Shown here: one piece after another, positions 16,214 through 25,676 of the stretch
Layout: the number at the start of each line of letters is the position of its first letter
Position numbering within the stretch: the first letter of the stretch is position 1
Made by a program: the position numbers and the translations under genes
The notes under the pieces: model-generated
Databases searched by the model: none
What the model was told of the DNA's origin: nothing
Seen by the model: only the letters and a program-made list of their open reading frames with translations
Assembly (NCBI GenBank): GCA_030432905.1
Contig: JAUILU010000001.1
Coordinates: forward strand, 1,178,001-1,242,000
Source: Phycisphaerae bacterium
GTDB lineage: Bacteria > Planctomycetota > Phycisphaerae > Phycisphaerales > UBA1924
Length of the DNA stretch: 64,000 bases
Reading direction: 5' to 3'

Positions 16214-16999
16214 ATGCGTGCACACCTCGTTCAGCTCGATCTCGTCTGGGAATCGCCAGAGGCCAACTACAGGCTCGTCGAGGAAGCACTCGACAACGCC
16301 GACATCAACACAGGCGATCTCGTTGTCCTGCCAGAACTCTTCGACTCAGGGTTCAGCCTCAACACCGACGTCACCGCTGATTCGGGCGACCGGACGCTCA
16401 AGTTTCTGCTCAACCTCGCGGACGACCTCGGCGTCACGATCCAGGGCAGCCGAACGACACGCCCCTGCTCCTGCGACAAGGCCAAGAACAACGCGACCAT
16501 CGTCGGCCCGGACCACACGCTCATCTGCGAGTACAGCAAGATCCACCCCTTTACGTTCGGCAGAGAGCCCGAGCGATTCGACGGAGGCGACGCCGTCACC
16601 ACGTACACATGGTCAGCCGGGGATGATGCGCTCACCGTCTGCCCCGCGGTCTGCTACGACCTCCGCTTCCCCGAACTCTTCCGCGCGGGACTCAACAAGG
16701 GCGCCCAGCTCTTTGTGCTCGGCGCCAACTGGCCCGAAGCCAGGCAGGCCCACTGGCGCGCACTCGCCGTCGCGCGAGCCATCGAAAACCAGGCCTTCGT
16801 GCTCGCCGTCAACCGCACCGGGAGCGACCCGCACCTTACCTACATCGGCGGCTCGATCGCCCTCAGCCCCAAGGGCGAGGTCCTCGGTGAGCTCGGTGAA
16901 GAGCCTGGAATCTTAACAATCGAGATCGATCCAGAAGCCGTCCGAAACTGGCGTGAGACCTTCCCAGCGTGGAAAGACGGCAAGATCAAGTCATTCTGA
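16214..16999 (+). CDS. Carbon-nitrogen hydrolase, omega-amidase (YafV/NIT2)-like
   Basis: A 261-residue nitrilase-superfamily enzyme. The Glu-Lys-Cys triad is recognisable: VVLPELFDSGF (Glu), EYSKIHPFTFG (Lys) and AVCYDLRFPELFR (Cys). The Met/Phe-rich surroundings and HPF after the Lys resemble the omega-amidase branch that repairs alpha-ketoglutaramate or related amides. The exact substrate is inferred. The ATG at 16214 (MRAHLVQLDLVWE) is the natural family start; the frame upstream runs into maf antisense. Confidence 0.88.
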   Translation: MRAHLVQLDLVWESPEANYRLVEEALDNADINTGDLVVLPELFDSGFSLNTDVTADSGDRTLKFLLNLADDLGVTIQGSRTTRPCSCDKAKNNATIVGPDHTLICEYSKIHPFTFGREPERFDGGDAVTTYTWSAGDDALTVCPAVCYDLRFPELFRAGLNKGAQLFVLGANWPEARQAHWRALAVARAIENQAFVLAVNRTGSDPHLTYIGGSIALSPKGEVLGELGEEPGILTIEIDPEAVRNWRETFPAWKDGKIKSF

Positions 17000-17066
17000 A
17001 CTTTCACAGTTTCCTGTTTCTTCGACGCCTGCCTTCCGGTAAGCTGCGCCTACATAGGAGACAGAC

Positions 17067-17738
17067 ATGAAAGCGATTATGTTCCCCGCTGCACTGGGCG
17101 CTCTGTGCGCAGCTACGACCTCGGCACAGCAAACCGAATTGGCGTTCTCATTCACCCAGAGCGCCTACACCGCCGCCCCGGGCGACACCGTGACCATCAC
17201 AATGATCGCCGAGCTCTTACACCCGACAGGCAGCCTCATAGCCACTGTCGCGGACATGGGCTTTAATCTCAGCTTCGGGGGCACCGACCTCATCATTCAG
17301 AACAACAATTTCTTCCCCGCCTTTGACAGCGATTTCTTCGGCCCAGCAGTCGACGGCACCGTCATCGGGGATTCGATCACCAACGCGTTCGGAAGCAACA
17401 CGATCCCACCGCTGCAGAACGCCGCGGGCACCGACGCCAGCAATCCGCTGCAGATCTACAGCTTCGACATCGTGATCCCGCAGAACCCACAGGAAAGCTT
17501 CTACCGCGTGCATAAATCAGACTTCGAACTGGTCGGCCAAGTCAGCGGCGCGTATCACGGCGTACCGTTCCCTGAAGTGTTCAACTATCAAGACGCTCTC
17601 GGCAACCCCGGCGATGTCCCTTGGGGCTTCGGCGGCACATTCTCTGACTACATAGCCGGCGTCAGAGTCATCCCGGCACCCGCAAGCGGACTGGCCCTGC
17701 TCGGCCTCAGCACAGTCGCCGTGCGTCGCCGCCGTTAG
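17067..17738 (+). CDS. Secreted protein with PEP-CTERM-like sorting tail (paralogue 1)
   Basis: 223 residues. It has a signal peptide (MKAIMFPAALGALCAATTSA, cleavage likely after AQ), a beta-rich domain with repeated D/N and G, and a C-terminal tail PAPASGLALLGLSTVAVRRRR. That tail (Pro-rich motif, hydrophobic helix, Arg cluster) is the layout of PEP-CTERM-type sorting signals in planctomycetes. AGGAG precedes the start. About half of its residues align with the next gene, including SDFFGP.DGTV.GD, so they are tandem duplicates. Function unknown; an exopolysaccharide- or envelope-associated surface protein is the likely type. Confidence 0.75.
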   Translation: MKAIMFPAALGALCAATTSAQQTELAFSFTQSAYTAAPGDTVTITMIAELLHPTGSLIATVADMGFNLSFGGTDLIIQNNNFFPAFDSDFFGPAVDGTVIGDSITNAFGSNTIPPLQNAAGTDASNPLQIYSFDIVIPQNPQESFYRVHKSDFELVGQVSGAYHGVPFPEVFNYQDALGNPGDVPWGFGGTFSDYIAGVRVIPAPASGLALLGLSTVAVRRRR

Positions 17739-17767
17739 AGTGTTCCAATCTTCTATGGAGTTCTGTC

Positions 17768-18406
17768 ATGAAAGCGTTTTTGATCCCAACAGTAATCGGT
17801 TCGTTATGCGCTGGCTCAGCCGCGGCTCAGACCGAGCTTCTGCTCTCGATTCGAGCAGACGAAGATGTCGTTGTCCTCGGCGGCTCGGTGAACTACACGA
17901 TCAGCGCCGAACTCCTCAACCCCACAGGACCCATTCTCGCAACCATTGTCGATTTCGGCTTTGACCTGACCTTCGGTAGCCCGAACCTCACGATCACGAA
18001 CAACGAATTCACCAGCTCGTTCGACAGCGACTTCTTCGGCCCCGCTGACGACGGCACCGTCACCGGTGACACAATCCTGGATGCTCACGGCCAGAACGGC
18101 ATCCCGCCGTTTAACAGCTTGGGCGGGCCGGACTCGTCCAACCCTATTGAGATCTACAACTTCACTCTCACACAGACCACCCCGGACACCGCGCTCTACT
18201 TCCCGACGTTCGTTCTGAACGGACAGATCTCTGGTTCGTATGAAAACTCACCGCTGCCGATTGTTTTTTACTACCAAGACGCAAACGGTAACCCCGGTTC
18301 GGTCCCGGTCAGAGTCGTCGCCGATTCGGTCGTGTTCGTCCCAGCACCCGCCAGCGGCTTAGCGCTGCTCGGCCTTGGAACAATCGCCACCCGCCGTCGC
18401 CGTTAA
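17768..18406 (+). CDS. Secreted protein with PEP-CTERM-like sorting tail (paralogue 2)
   Basis: 212 residues with a signal peptide (MKAFLIPTVIGSLCAGSAAA), a beta-rich body and the tail PAPASGLALLGLGTIATRRRR. It lines up with the preceding protein over its whole length: FxSDFFGPxxDGTV, SNPxxIYxF and NYQDxxGNPG-type segments occur in both. GGAG lies upstream of the ATG and the gap to paralogue 1 is 29 bp, so the pair is probably one transcript. The last four bases overlap the stop of the convergent FHA-ATPase gene. Confidence 0.75.
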   Translation: MKAFLIPTVIGSLCAGSAAAQTELLLSIRADEDVVVLGGSVNYTISAELLNPTGPILATIVDFGFDLTFGSPNLTITNNEFTSSFDSDFFGPADDGTVTGDTILDAHGQNGIPPFNSLGGPDSSNPIEIYNFTLTQTTPDTALYFPTFVLNGQISGSYENSPLPIVFYYQDANGNPGSVPVRVVADSVVFVPAPASGLALLGLGTIATRRRR

Positions 18407-20061
18407 GCAGAACCCGCGACCCGATCGATCTCGCCGAGCGTCGTCACACCCTCGGCGACCAGTTTCCATCCCGACTGCTCAAGCGTGGTAAACACGCCCT
18501 GATCGATGATTTTGCGCATGCCGCTGATGGTCGGGTTCTCGAGGATCACATCGCGGAGCTGATCGTTGAAATCGAGCAGCTCGAAGATCGCGCGCCGACC
18601 CGCAAAGCCCGTCCGCAGGCACGCCGGGCAGCCTGTGGCGTTGTAGATCTCGGTCTTGCCGTTGAGGTGCCGACCCATGCGTGTCGCCTCCGCGGGCGTC
18701 ACGCCCTCGGCCCGTCGGCATCGGTCGCATAGCACACGCACAAGCCGCTGCGCGAGCACGAGCTGAAGACTGTTGGCAACAAGGTAAGGCTCAAGCCCGA
18801 GATCGAGAAGCCTGAACACGCTCGAGATCGAGTCTTTCGCGTGAAGCGTCGAGAAAACGAGGTGACCGGTCATCGATGCCTGCATCGCGACCTTCGCGGT
18901 CTCCGGGTCGCGGATCTCGCCGACCAGGATCACGTCCGGGTCCTGGCGAAGCACGGACCTTAGGAGCGCGTGGAACGTGTTGCCGCGCGCATCATCGATC
19001 GGCATCTGCGTGACGCCCTCAAGCTCGTACTCGACCGGATCCTCGATCGTCACCACATTGCGGATCTCACGATCGACCTCTCGCACCGCGTTGTAGAGCG
19101 TCGTTGTCTTGCCCGAACCCGTCGGCCCGGTCACAAGCAACAAACCAGTGTCCTGCTCGCAGACACGCCGAACACGGTCGAGCATGAACGTCGGCATCCC
19201 GATCTCTTCGATGCTCCTAGGCACGTTGCCCATATCAAGCACGCGCAGCACCAACTTTGAGCCATTAACAGAAGGCGTCAGCGACACCCGGTAGTCAACC
19301 CGGCCTCGGCTCTGCATGCCCTGTTTGAACGACACCGAGAAACGCCCGTCAATGATCGCATCGCGTGAGGTGTCGCTCGAGTTGCACGCCGTCCGCACAA
19401 GGTTTGTCACCCGCTTGCCTGCCTTGCTTGGCAGATCCGTCACCCACACCATCTGACCGTCAACACGGATCCGAACCGTGTGGTGCCCGGCCTTCGGTTC
19501 GATGTGGATATCAGTCGCGTGCGTTGAAGACGCAACAAGCAGCAAGAGCTTTGCGGCCCGAGCGCCGTCGCCATCACCCGCGAGCGCATCTGTTGACTTC
19601 CCGCCCGCGTCGATCAGCCTCAGCGTCATCGCCGCCGGCTCGGTGCCCGAGGCGGCCTTGATCACGGAGACCATCTCCATCATCCAGCGCGGCATCTCGT
19701 CATCGGTCGGCTCATCATCCAGGTTGTCGCCCGGCTTGACCTCCTCCACGAGGAAATCCTGGCTACCCAGGCGGATCACATCGCCGAAGCACAGCTCGGC
19801 CTGTTCCGTTTTGACGCCGTTAATCTTGGACCCGTTCCGGCTGCCAAGATCCCGGAACTCCCAAACGCCCTCGGCGTTGGGCTCGATGACGCAGTGGTAT
19901 CGGCTGATCCGGTCGTCTTTGACGCGGATGGTGTTGTCGGGGTGCCTGCCGATGGTGATCGGCTCGTTGAGCATGGGTACGGGCCGACGCCTGCCGTTGA
20001 TGTGCTTGAGCCGACAGGTAGAGATATCCGAACCGGGTGTAGAGGATGGTGTGTCTGACAT
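18403..20061 (-). CDS. FHA domain fused to type II/IV secretion ATPase (GspE/PilB-like)
   Basis: A 552-residue fusion. Residues about 15-100 form a forkhead-associated domain (ITIGRHPDNTIRVKD, ISRYHCVIE, DLGSRNGSKING), a phosphothreonine-binding module. The rest is a T2SSE ATPase with Walker A GPTGSGKTTTLYN, Asp box EDPVEYELEGVTQM, Walker B DVILVGEIRDPETA and His box GHLVFSTLHAKDS. A zinc tetracysteine site is made of CDRCRRAEG and CPACLRTG. The usual N-terminal GspE domain is missing and the FHA domain takes its place. The start at 20061 is preferred because GGAG lies 6 bases upstream; 20067 has no spacing. Probably powers a pseudopilus or pilus system, perhaps with the secretin at 29763. 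Confidence 0.9.
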   Translation of the reverse strand: MSDTPSSTPGSDISTCRLKHINGRRRPVPMLNEPITIGRHPDNTIRVKDDRISRYHCVIEPNAEGVWEFRDLGSRNGSKINGVKTEQAELCFGDVIRLGSQDFLVEEVKPGDNLDDEPTDDEMPRWMMEMVSVIKAASGTEPAAMTLRLIDAGGKSTDALAGDGDGARAAKLLLLVASSTHATDIHIEPKAGHHTVRIRVDGQMVWVTDLPSKAGKRVTNLVRTACNSSDTSRDAIIDGRFSVSFKQGMQSRGRVDYRVSLTPSVNGSKLVLRVLDMGNVPRSIEEIGMPTFMLDRVRRVCEQDTGLLLVTGPTGSGKTTTLYNAVREVDREIRNVVTIEDPVEYELEGVTQMPIDDARGNTFHALLRSVLRQDPDVILVGEIRDPETAKVAMQASMTGHLVFSTLHAKDSISSVFRLLDLGLEPYLVANSLQLVLAQRLVRVLCDRCRRAEGVTPAEATRMGRHLNGKTEIYNATGCPACLRTGFAGRRAIFELLDFNDQLRDVILENPTISGMRKIIDQGVFTTLEQSGWKLVAEGVTTLGEIDRVAGSA

Positions 20062-20137
20062 TCGCATCTCCGATTAGACACGTTATCGGCCATCGGGTTC
20101 CAAGACTGAACCGAAGTGGCACACTACGATCCGCCCC

Positions 20138-21592
20138 ATGATCGACTTAAAGGCCCTTCGAGACAACCCGGAGCACTTCAAAGCCGGCGCCGCCGAGAAG
20201 CAGATGAACGTCGATATCGACCGGATTCTCGCTCTTGACTCCCAACGCCGCGAACTGATGTCATTGCAAGAGGATTGTCGTGCCCAGCAGAAAAAACTCG
20301 CGAAGGAGAGCGGCCCACAAATTGGCAAGTTGTCAGGTGAGATTAGAAAATTCTCTAACGAGTTGGCATTGGTTGGCGATGCTGAACGCACGTTGATTGA
20401 ATCTCAATTAGACATCTTGAAGTCTCAACTCAAGAGAATCAAACAAAAGCCTACCGACCTCAAGCACCAGATCCAGACGCTCGATGATGCGATATCAAAG
20501 ATATCTCCCGAGCTCGAAAGCCTGCTGCTCGAGCTTCCCCAGCCCGCCGACCCCGACGTGCCCAAGGGCGCCTCCTCGGACGACAACGTCGAGATCTCGA
20601 AGTGGGCGCCTTCATGGTGGGACCAGTCGAAGTCATTCCAAGAGAACAAAGGCTTCGTGCCCAAGTCGCACATCCAGCTCGTGCACGATCTGAACCTCGT
20701 CGATTTCGAACGCGGCGTCAAGATCGCGGGCACCCGCAGCTACGTCCTCACCGGTGACGGCATGCGGCTCCACCAGGCCATCCTGCGCATGGCGTTCGAG
20801 TTCATGTCAAACGAGAACAGCTTCGAGCCACGCTCGGTCCCGGCGCTCGTCCGCGAGGAAGCCATGCTCGGCACGGGCTTCTTCCCCCACGGCAAGGACC
20901 AGAGCTACCACATCGAAGAATCAGCGCGCGGCGGCGGGCACGACATGTACCTCACCGGCACAGGCGAGGTCGGGCTCATGAGCCTGCACCAAGGCGAGAT
21001 CATCGACGAGGCCGACCTCCCGCTCAAATACGTCACGGTCAGCCCCTGCTACCGCCGAGAAGCTGGCGCCGCCGGCAAGGACACCGCGGGCCTCTACCGC
21101 ATCCATCAGTTCGAGAAGGTCGAGCAGGTCGTGATCTGCAAGGCGGACGAACAGGAATCGCGCGACTGGCACAAGAAGATGCTCGGCTTCGTCACGACCC
21201 TGCTCGAACGACTCGAACTCCCCTACCGCCTGCTTCAGTGCTGCACGGGCGACCTCGGGCAGAAGAACGCGGACATGATCGACGTCGAGTGCTGGATGCC
21301 GGGCCGGGGTGATGTCTTGGATGACGGCACCACCACCGGCGACTGGGGCGAAACCCACTCGGCGAGCCGACTCTACGACTTCCAGTGCCGACGCCTCAAC
21401 CTCCGCTACCGCCCGGGCGGCGAGGCGGGCAAGGGCGCCACCACCTTCTGTCACTCGCTCAACAACACCGTCCTGGCAAGCCCGCGTTTCCTCATCCCGC
21501 TCATGGAGATGCACCAGCAAGCCGACGGCTCGATCAAGATCCCCGAGGCACTCCGCCCGTACATGAACGGGCAAGAGCAGATCTGCGTATAA
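20138..21592 (+). CDS. serS: Seryl-tRNA synthetase with extended tRNA-binding arm
   Basis: Class II aminoacyl-tRNA synthetase that charges tRNA-Ser. 484 residues against about 425 usually. The N-terminus MIDLKALRDNPE is canonical. Class II motif 2 (VSPCYRREAGAAGKDTAGLY, FEKVEQVV) and motif 3 (FCHSLNNTVLASPRFLIPLM) are intact. The extra length is in the coiled-coil arm (roughly residues 40-130), where DNA at about 20260-20515 is visibly AT-richer than the rest of the gene. The ATG lacks a strong ribosome site. Confidence 0.96.
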   Translation: MIDLKALRDNPEHFKAGAAEKQMNVDIDRILALDSQRRELMSLQEDCRAQQKKLAKESGPQIGKLSGEIRKFSNELALVGDAERTLIESQLDILKSQLKRIKQKPTDLKHQIQTLDDAISKISPELESLLLELPQPADPDVPKGASSDDNVEISKWAPSWWDQSKSFQENKGFVPKSHIQLVHDLNLVDFERGVKIAGTRSYVLTGDGMRLHQAILRMAFEFMSNENSFEPRSVPALVREEAMLGTGFFPHGKDQSYHIEESARGGGHDMYLTGTGEVGLMSLHQGEIIDEADLPLKYVTVSPCYRREAGAAGKDTAGLYRIHQFEKVEQVVICKADEQESRDWHKKMLGFVTTLLERLELPYRLLQCCTGDLGQKNADMIDVECWMPGRGDVLDDGTTTGDWGETHSASRLYDFQCRRLNLRYRPGGEAGKGATTFCHSLNNTVLASPRFLIPLMEMHQQADGSIKIPEALRPYMNGQEQICV

Positions 21593-21601
21593 GCTAGAAC
21601 T

Positions 21602-22324
21602 GTGAACCAGCCCGGCGTCTATAAAACACTCAGCGTACTCATGCCCGTGCACAACGAGGCGCGAACGCTGCGCGAGATTATCCGGCGCGTCCTCCAGTCA
21701 CCCATCGACCTCGACATCGAGCTCGTCTGCGTCAACGACGGCTCAACCGACGGCTCGGGTGACCTGCTCACAGAGCTCGCAAACGAGCACGACAACATCC
21801 GCGTGATTCACCACGACACCGGCAAGGGCAAGGGAGCCGCCCTCCGCAGCGCGATCAAGCTCATGACGGGCGACATCGCCATCGTTCAGGACGCGGACCT
21901 CGAGTACGACCCGCAGGACTACCCGAAGCTCCTCGACCCGATCCTCTCGGGCGAGGCCGACGCGGTCTTCGGCTCCCGCTTCATTACGGGCCGGCGCAGG
22001 CAGGTCCACCGCTTCTGGCACGCGCAGGCCAACCGCATTCTCACGCTCTTTTGCAACATGCTGAGCGATCTGAGCCTGACCGACATGGAGACGTGCTACA
22101 AGGCCGTCCGCGCCGATGTGCTCAAAGAGATCAAACTCGTCAGCAACAAGTTCGAGATCGAGGTCGAGATCACGATGCGGCTCTCGCGCAGAAATCTGCG
22201 CATCTACGAAGTCCCCATCAGCTACCACGGCAGAACGCAGGCCGAGGGGAAGAAAATCGGCTTCACCGACGGCCTGCACGCGCTCTATGCGATTCTTAGA
22301 TTCGGGCTCTTCGACCGGCGTTAG
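21602..22324 (+). CDS. Family 2 glycosyltransferase (dolichyl/polyprenyl-phosphate mannosyltransferase-like)
   Basis: 240 residues, GT-A fold. [17 protein letters not shown] is the N-terminal nucleotide-sugar motif; [15 protein letters not shown] and [17 protein letters not shown] follow, and [16 protein letters not shown] carries the DxD-type metal-binding acidic residues. No C-terminal membrane helices are seen, so the enzyme resembles the soluble DPM1-like type, which moves a sugar to a polyprenyl phosphate. GTG start, nine bases after the serS stop. Its last four bases overlap the convergent TPR lipoprotein gene. Confidence 0.9.
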   Translation: MNQPGVYKTLSVLMPVHNEARTLREIIRRVLQSPIDLDIELVCVNDGSTDGSGDLLTELANEHDNIRVIHHDTGKGKGAALRSAIKLMTGDIAIVQDADLEYDPQDYPKLLDPILSGEADAVFGSRFITGRRRQVHRFWHAQANRILTLFCNMLSDLSLTDMETCYKAVRADVLKEIKLVSNKFEIEVEITMRLSRRNLRIYEVPISYHGRTQAEGKKIGFTDGLHALYAILRFGLFDRR

Positions 22325-24006
22325 TTCGCAGGACCCGGCTCGCAGTAGCAAGACGAGGTAGGCGACACATCGGCCGCCGCAAACGCCGCGGCGATCCGGT
22401 CGTTGAGCGCCAGCGCTTCCCGCGACTTGCCCTGCCCGAAGAGCGCCTGCTGCAATCCTGTCAGCGCCCAGCCGTTCTCGCGGTGGATCTCAAGGTCCTT
22501 GCGGTAGACGGCTTCTGCTTCGGCGAACTCGCCGCTAGCGACCAGGAGCGCCCCGAGCGCGTGGCGCACCGGCAGCATCCACGCCGGCGGCTCGTCGTAT
22601 ACGAGTTTGTCCTCAAGCTCGACACCCTCGCGCAGCTTCGCGAACGCCTCGGCCTTTCGGCCCTCGCGGTAGAGAGTCTCGCCCTCGACCATCGCACGAG
22701 CGATCGGGAGCACATCGCTCACCTTGTTGTTCATGATGAACCACTCTTCGGGCACCGCAGCCGCGGCTTCCTCGAACAACGCGATCTCGCTCCGAGCCGA
22801 GTCCGGGTCACCAATCGCCGAATAAGCAATCGCCCGCGCGTAGTGACGCACAGCCCGGCTCACAAGCCGGTAGTCATCCGTGTATTCCGGCTCTTCCAGA
22901 ATCTCCTGCCACTTGCCGAAGCGAACAAGCACATGAAAGTTCGTCGGCATGAAGCCCTCGATCAGCCCCGCGTACGCCTCGATCGCTCCCTTCGGCACGT
23001 CGCGTTCAAGCTCGCGGGCCGCTTGAATCGCCGACTCGTAGTTGCCGCTCATCATCGACGCGTACGCCAGGAAGTGGATGTTGTGGCCGTAGTACATCGC
23101 GTAGAGCTTCTGCTCGGGCGCTTTGGCGAAGTACGCCCGGTCGGCAGCGATCGCCGCGACATTCGACTGCGCCGCCTCGGCGTACCGGCCCACGCGGATG
23201 TAGATATGCGAGGGCATATGAACGAGATGCCCCGAGCCCGGCACAAGGTCCGTCAGCCGATCGGCAGCCGCGACCGCGCGGTCGGGGTCCGTCGAGGCCT
23301 CAACCGTGTGGATGTAAAAGTGATTCGCGCCCGGGTGCTCCGGGTACTTCGCCAGCACACCCTCGAGCACCTCAACAATCTCGAGCACGCGCCCCTTCGG
23401 CTCGCCCTCGTGCGTCCACAGGTCCCAGGGCTGCAGCGCCATCAGCGACTCCGCGTACAACGCGCCGACGTCCGGGTCATCCGGGAACTGCTCGTACACC
23501 TTCTGCATCGCGTCGGCGTACGCCTGATCGAGATGATCGCGGTTCTCGGGTGCCGGCCACTCGTATCTCGCGGATACCGCGCGAATCAGCGAGGCTTCCT
23601 TCGGGGTCGCCGTCCCGATCCGAGACAACGCAAGGTTCGCCGCGTGTCGCGCCGCCTTCGAGCGTTCCTCGGTCATCTGCGGGTCGTTGATGTTGATCCC
23701 GTGCGCGTACGCCACGCCCCACCAGGGCATCGCCGCGTAGGGATCAGTCACGCCCGCTTTCTCGAACGACCGGATCGCCTCGTCGTGGTTGTAACCATAC
23801 AGAAGCTGCATGCCCTGATCGAACCAGGCCTGCGCCACTTCAGAATCAGTCGAGATCGGACGCTCGTAGTTCCCAAAGCCCTCGTAGAACTGCGCGCCTG
23901 TCACGGCGTCGCCCGGTGTCGAGCAGCCGGCAAGCAGCATCAGCGAAGAAGCGGAAAGAACTGCGGCAGCGCCGAGTGCGCGGCACGTGCGGTGGATCTG
24001 AAGCAT
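22321..24006 (-). CDS. TPR-containing lipoprotein
   Basis: 561 residues. The leader ends in a lipobox (LMLLAGCST, Cys28), so the protein is probably anchored to a membrane. Tetratricopeptide-like helices run through the protein: [40 protein letters not shown] and [17 protein letters not shown] are typical. A conserved block with [29 protein letters not shown] and [15 protein letters not shown], rich in His, recalls a TPR family common in environmental bacteria and suggests metal binding or an enzyme role, which is unproven. AGGGA precedes the start at 8 bases. Confidence 0.8.
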   Translation of the reverse strand: MLQIHRTCRALGAAAVLSASSLMLLAGCSTPGDAVTGAQFYEGFGNYERPISTDSEVAQAWFDQGMQLLYGYNHDEAIRSFEKAGVTDPYAAMPWWGVAYAHGININDPQMTEERSKAARHAANLALSRIGTATPKEASLIRAVSARYEWPAPENRDHLDQAYADAMQKVYEQFPDDPDVGALYAESLMALQPWDLWTHEGEPKGRVLEIVEVLEGVLAKYPEHPGANHFYIHTVEASTDPDRAVAAADRLTDLVPGSGHLVHMPSHIYIRVGRYAEAAQSNVAAIAADRAYFAKAPEQKLYAMYYGHNIHFLAYASMMSGNYESAIQAARELERDVPKGAIEAYAGLIEGFMPTNFHVLVRFGKWQEILEEPEYTDDYRLVSRAVRHYARAIAYSAIGDPDSARSEIALFEEAAAAVPEEWFIMNNKVSDVLPIARAMVEGETLYREGRKAEAFAKLREGVELEDKLVYDEPPAWMLPVRHALGALLVASGEFAEAEAVYRKDLEIHRENGWALTGLQQALFGQGKSREALALNDRIAAAFAAADVSPTSSCYCEPGPAN

Positions 24007-24153
24007 GGAGTAAATCCCTATTCATACTGGGAGCCGCGACAATGGGGCTCAGCGAGATGACGCTACAGCGCATCATATATGAACAAGGCGCAGCCCCACC
24101 GCGGCGGCTGCCAGTCAGATCCCGGTTTTTCTCAAAAAGACGGAGAAACCCGC

Positions 24154-24372
24154 TCAGCTCTCGCTGTCGTCGGTGCTCTGCGGCCCGATGAAACCGCGGA
24201 GCAGCACCGCCCCGATCCCAAAGAGCACAAAGCTCAGCACAGACGGGCTCGGAAAGGCCGCCAGCTTGTCCACACCCGAAGCCGACTCCGGCGCAACCGA
24301 CAGCCCGACGATCAAGCCGAGCGTCAGAACACACCCGAGCACCGTCCGAGCTGTCTTGCCGAGGTTCGCCAC
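24154..24372 (-). CDS. Small two-TM membrane protein, unknown
   Basis: 72 residues, GTG start with GGAGAGAG upstream. Two hydrophobic helices (VLGCVLTLGLIVGLSVA and VLSFVLFGIGAVLLRGFIG) are joined by a short polar loop (PESASGVDKLAAFP), with an acidic end STDDSES. Not recognised; it could be a membrane anchor or small regulator. It stands alone between the TPR lipoprotein and the pseudouridine synthase. Confidence 0.5.
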   Translation of the reverse strand: MANLGKTARTVLGCVLTLGLIVGLSVAPESASGVDKLAAFPSPSVLSFVLFGIGAVLLRGFIGPQSTDDSES

Positions 24373-24494
24373 GTGTCTCTCTCCACCAGCGGGGCTTCAA
24401 GATACACAAGCGGCAATCGCACCTCGCGACTTCGAGCGCAACTGCACACAAGCTTCACATCATCGAGTTTTCACGTCCGAAAACCGCCCAGCCC

Positions 24495-25673
24495 CTAGAG
24501 CCCGAACCGGACCAAAGGCACAGTCTGCGCCACGTTCAGCCTCTCGACTGTCCCGGTGCGAAGGGCCTCGATGAGCGTCAGCATGTCGTCGCGGGGCGGC
24601 GCATCGAACACCATCGACTCGCCCGTCAGCGGGTGCGCAAACGCCAGCAGCGCCGCGTGGAGCGACTGCCGACTGATCAGTGTCTTGCCTTCGTGCTCGA
24701 ACGCCCGCCCGCCGTACATGTCATCCCCAACGATCGGCCAGCCCTCGTCAGAAAGATGTACGCGGATCTGGTGCGTCCGCCCTGTCTTGAGTTCAAGCTC
24801 GACGAGCGTGAACTCCTGATCGCCAACGACTCGGTCGTGAAGCCTGTACCTTTCTCGCACCCTGCAGATCGTCACCGAGGGCTTGCCGAGGTCGTCGTGG
24901 CGGACCACCATCTTCTCGCGGTAGCCCTTGACCTTCGACGGGTGAGGCCCGATCGGCTTGTCGATCACCATCGCCTCGGGCTCGACTCGGCCGTGCACCA
25001 CCGCGAGGTAGCGTTTGTCCACGCTCCGGTCTTGGAATTGCGCCCCGATCTTCCAGTGCGCTTCCTCGTCTTTGGCAAACACGATGCACCCCGACGTGTC
25101 GCGGTCGAGCCGGTGCACCACGCCCGGCCTTGCCAGTTCTTTGCCGACGTCAGAAAGCGAGCCGCCCGTTGTGTTCTCGAAGTGCCACGCGAGCGCGTTG
25201 ATGAGCGTGCCGTCGAGCTCCGCGCGGGCCGGGTGGACGATGATGTCGGGCGCTTTGTTCAGCACGATCAGGTGCGTATCCTCGAATAGCACCTCGATCG
25301 GGATCTCCTCGGGCACCACCTCACTCGACGGCGGCGGCGGGATCGCGAGCCTGAGCGTGTCGCCTTTCTTCAGCTTCGTCGAACGCTTGGCGGGCTTGCC
25401 GTTAATGCTCGCGCCGCCCGAATCGATGATCTGCTGCATCTGATTCCGGCTTAAAAACGTGATCCGGCTCGTCAGGTACTTATCCAGCCTCGCGTCGGTC
25501 AGATCCCGCCAGAGCTCGAACTGCACCCTCGGCATCGCCTCCGCTTCGCCCCGCGCTTCTTCGACGCGCGCACGAAGCTCGTCCGGGTCGATCTTGCCGC
25601 CCGGCTTGGTCAGTTCTGTCGCGTTGATAATGGGCGCGTCGGCTTCGTTGCCGAAGTCGAGCTTGCGTTGCAT
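24495..25673 (-). CDS. RluA-family 23S/tRNA pseudouridine synthase
   Basis: 392 residues. An N-terminal extension of about 55 residues is followed by an S4 RNA-binding domain (LDKYLTSRITFLSRNQMQQI ... GDTLRL) and the RluA/RluD catalytic domain. The catalytic aspartate is in GVVHRLDRDTSGCIVFAKD (HRLDRDTSG motif). ELKTGRTHQIRVHLSDEGWP and the GDDMYGG segment are also diagnostic. It isomerises uridine in rRNA or tRNA; RluD-like by architecture, but the target base cannot be read off. It starts three bases after the preceding gene's stop, suggesting one transcript. Confidence 0.92.
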   Translation of the reverse strand: MQRKLDFGNEADAPIINATELTKPGGKIDPDELRARVEEARGEAEAMPRVQFELWRDLTDARLDKYLTSRITFLSRNQMQQIIDSGGASINGKPAKRSTKLKKGDTLRLAIPPPPSSEVVPEEIPIEVLFEDTHLIVLNKAPDIIVHPARAELDGTLINALAWHFENTTGGSLSDVGKELARPGVVHRLDRDTSGCIVFAKDEEAHWKIGAQFQDRSVDKRYLAVVHGRVEPEAMVIDKPIGPHPSKVKGYREKMVVRHDDLGKPSVTICRVRERYRLHDRVVGDQEFTLVELELKTGRTHQIRVHLSDEGWPIVGDDMYGGRAFEHEGKTLISRQSLHAALLAFAHPLTGESMVFDAPPRDDMLTLIEALRTGTVERLNVAQTVPLVRFGL

Positions 25674-25676
25674 CGC

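Noticed and set aside
22483..24060. 525-residue plus-strand frame
   Set aside because: Antisense to the TPR lipoprotein; composition dominated by Arg, Val, His as expected for a shadow.
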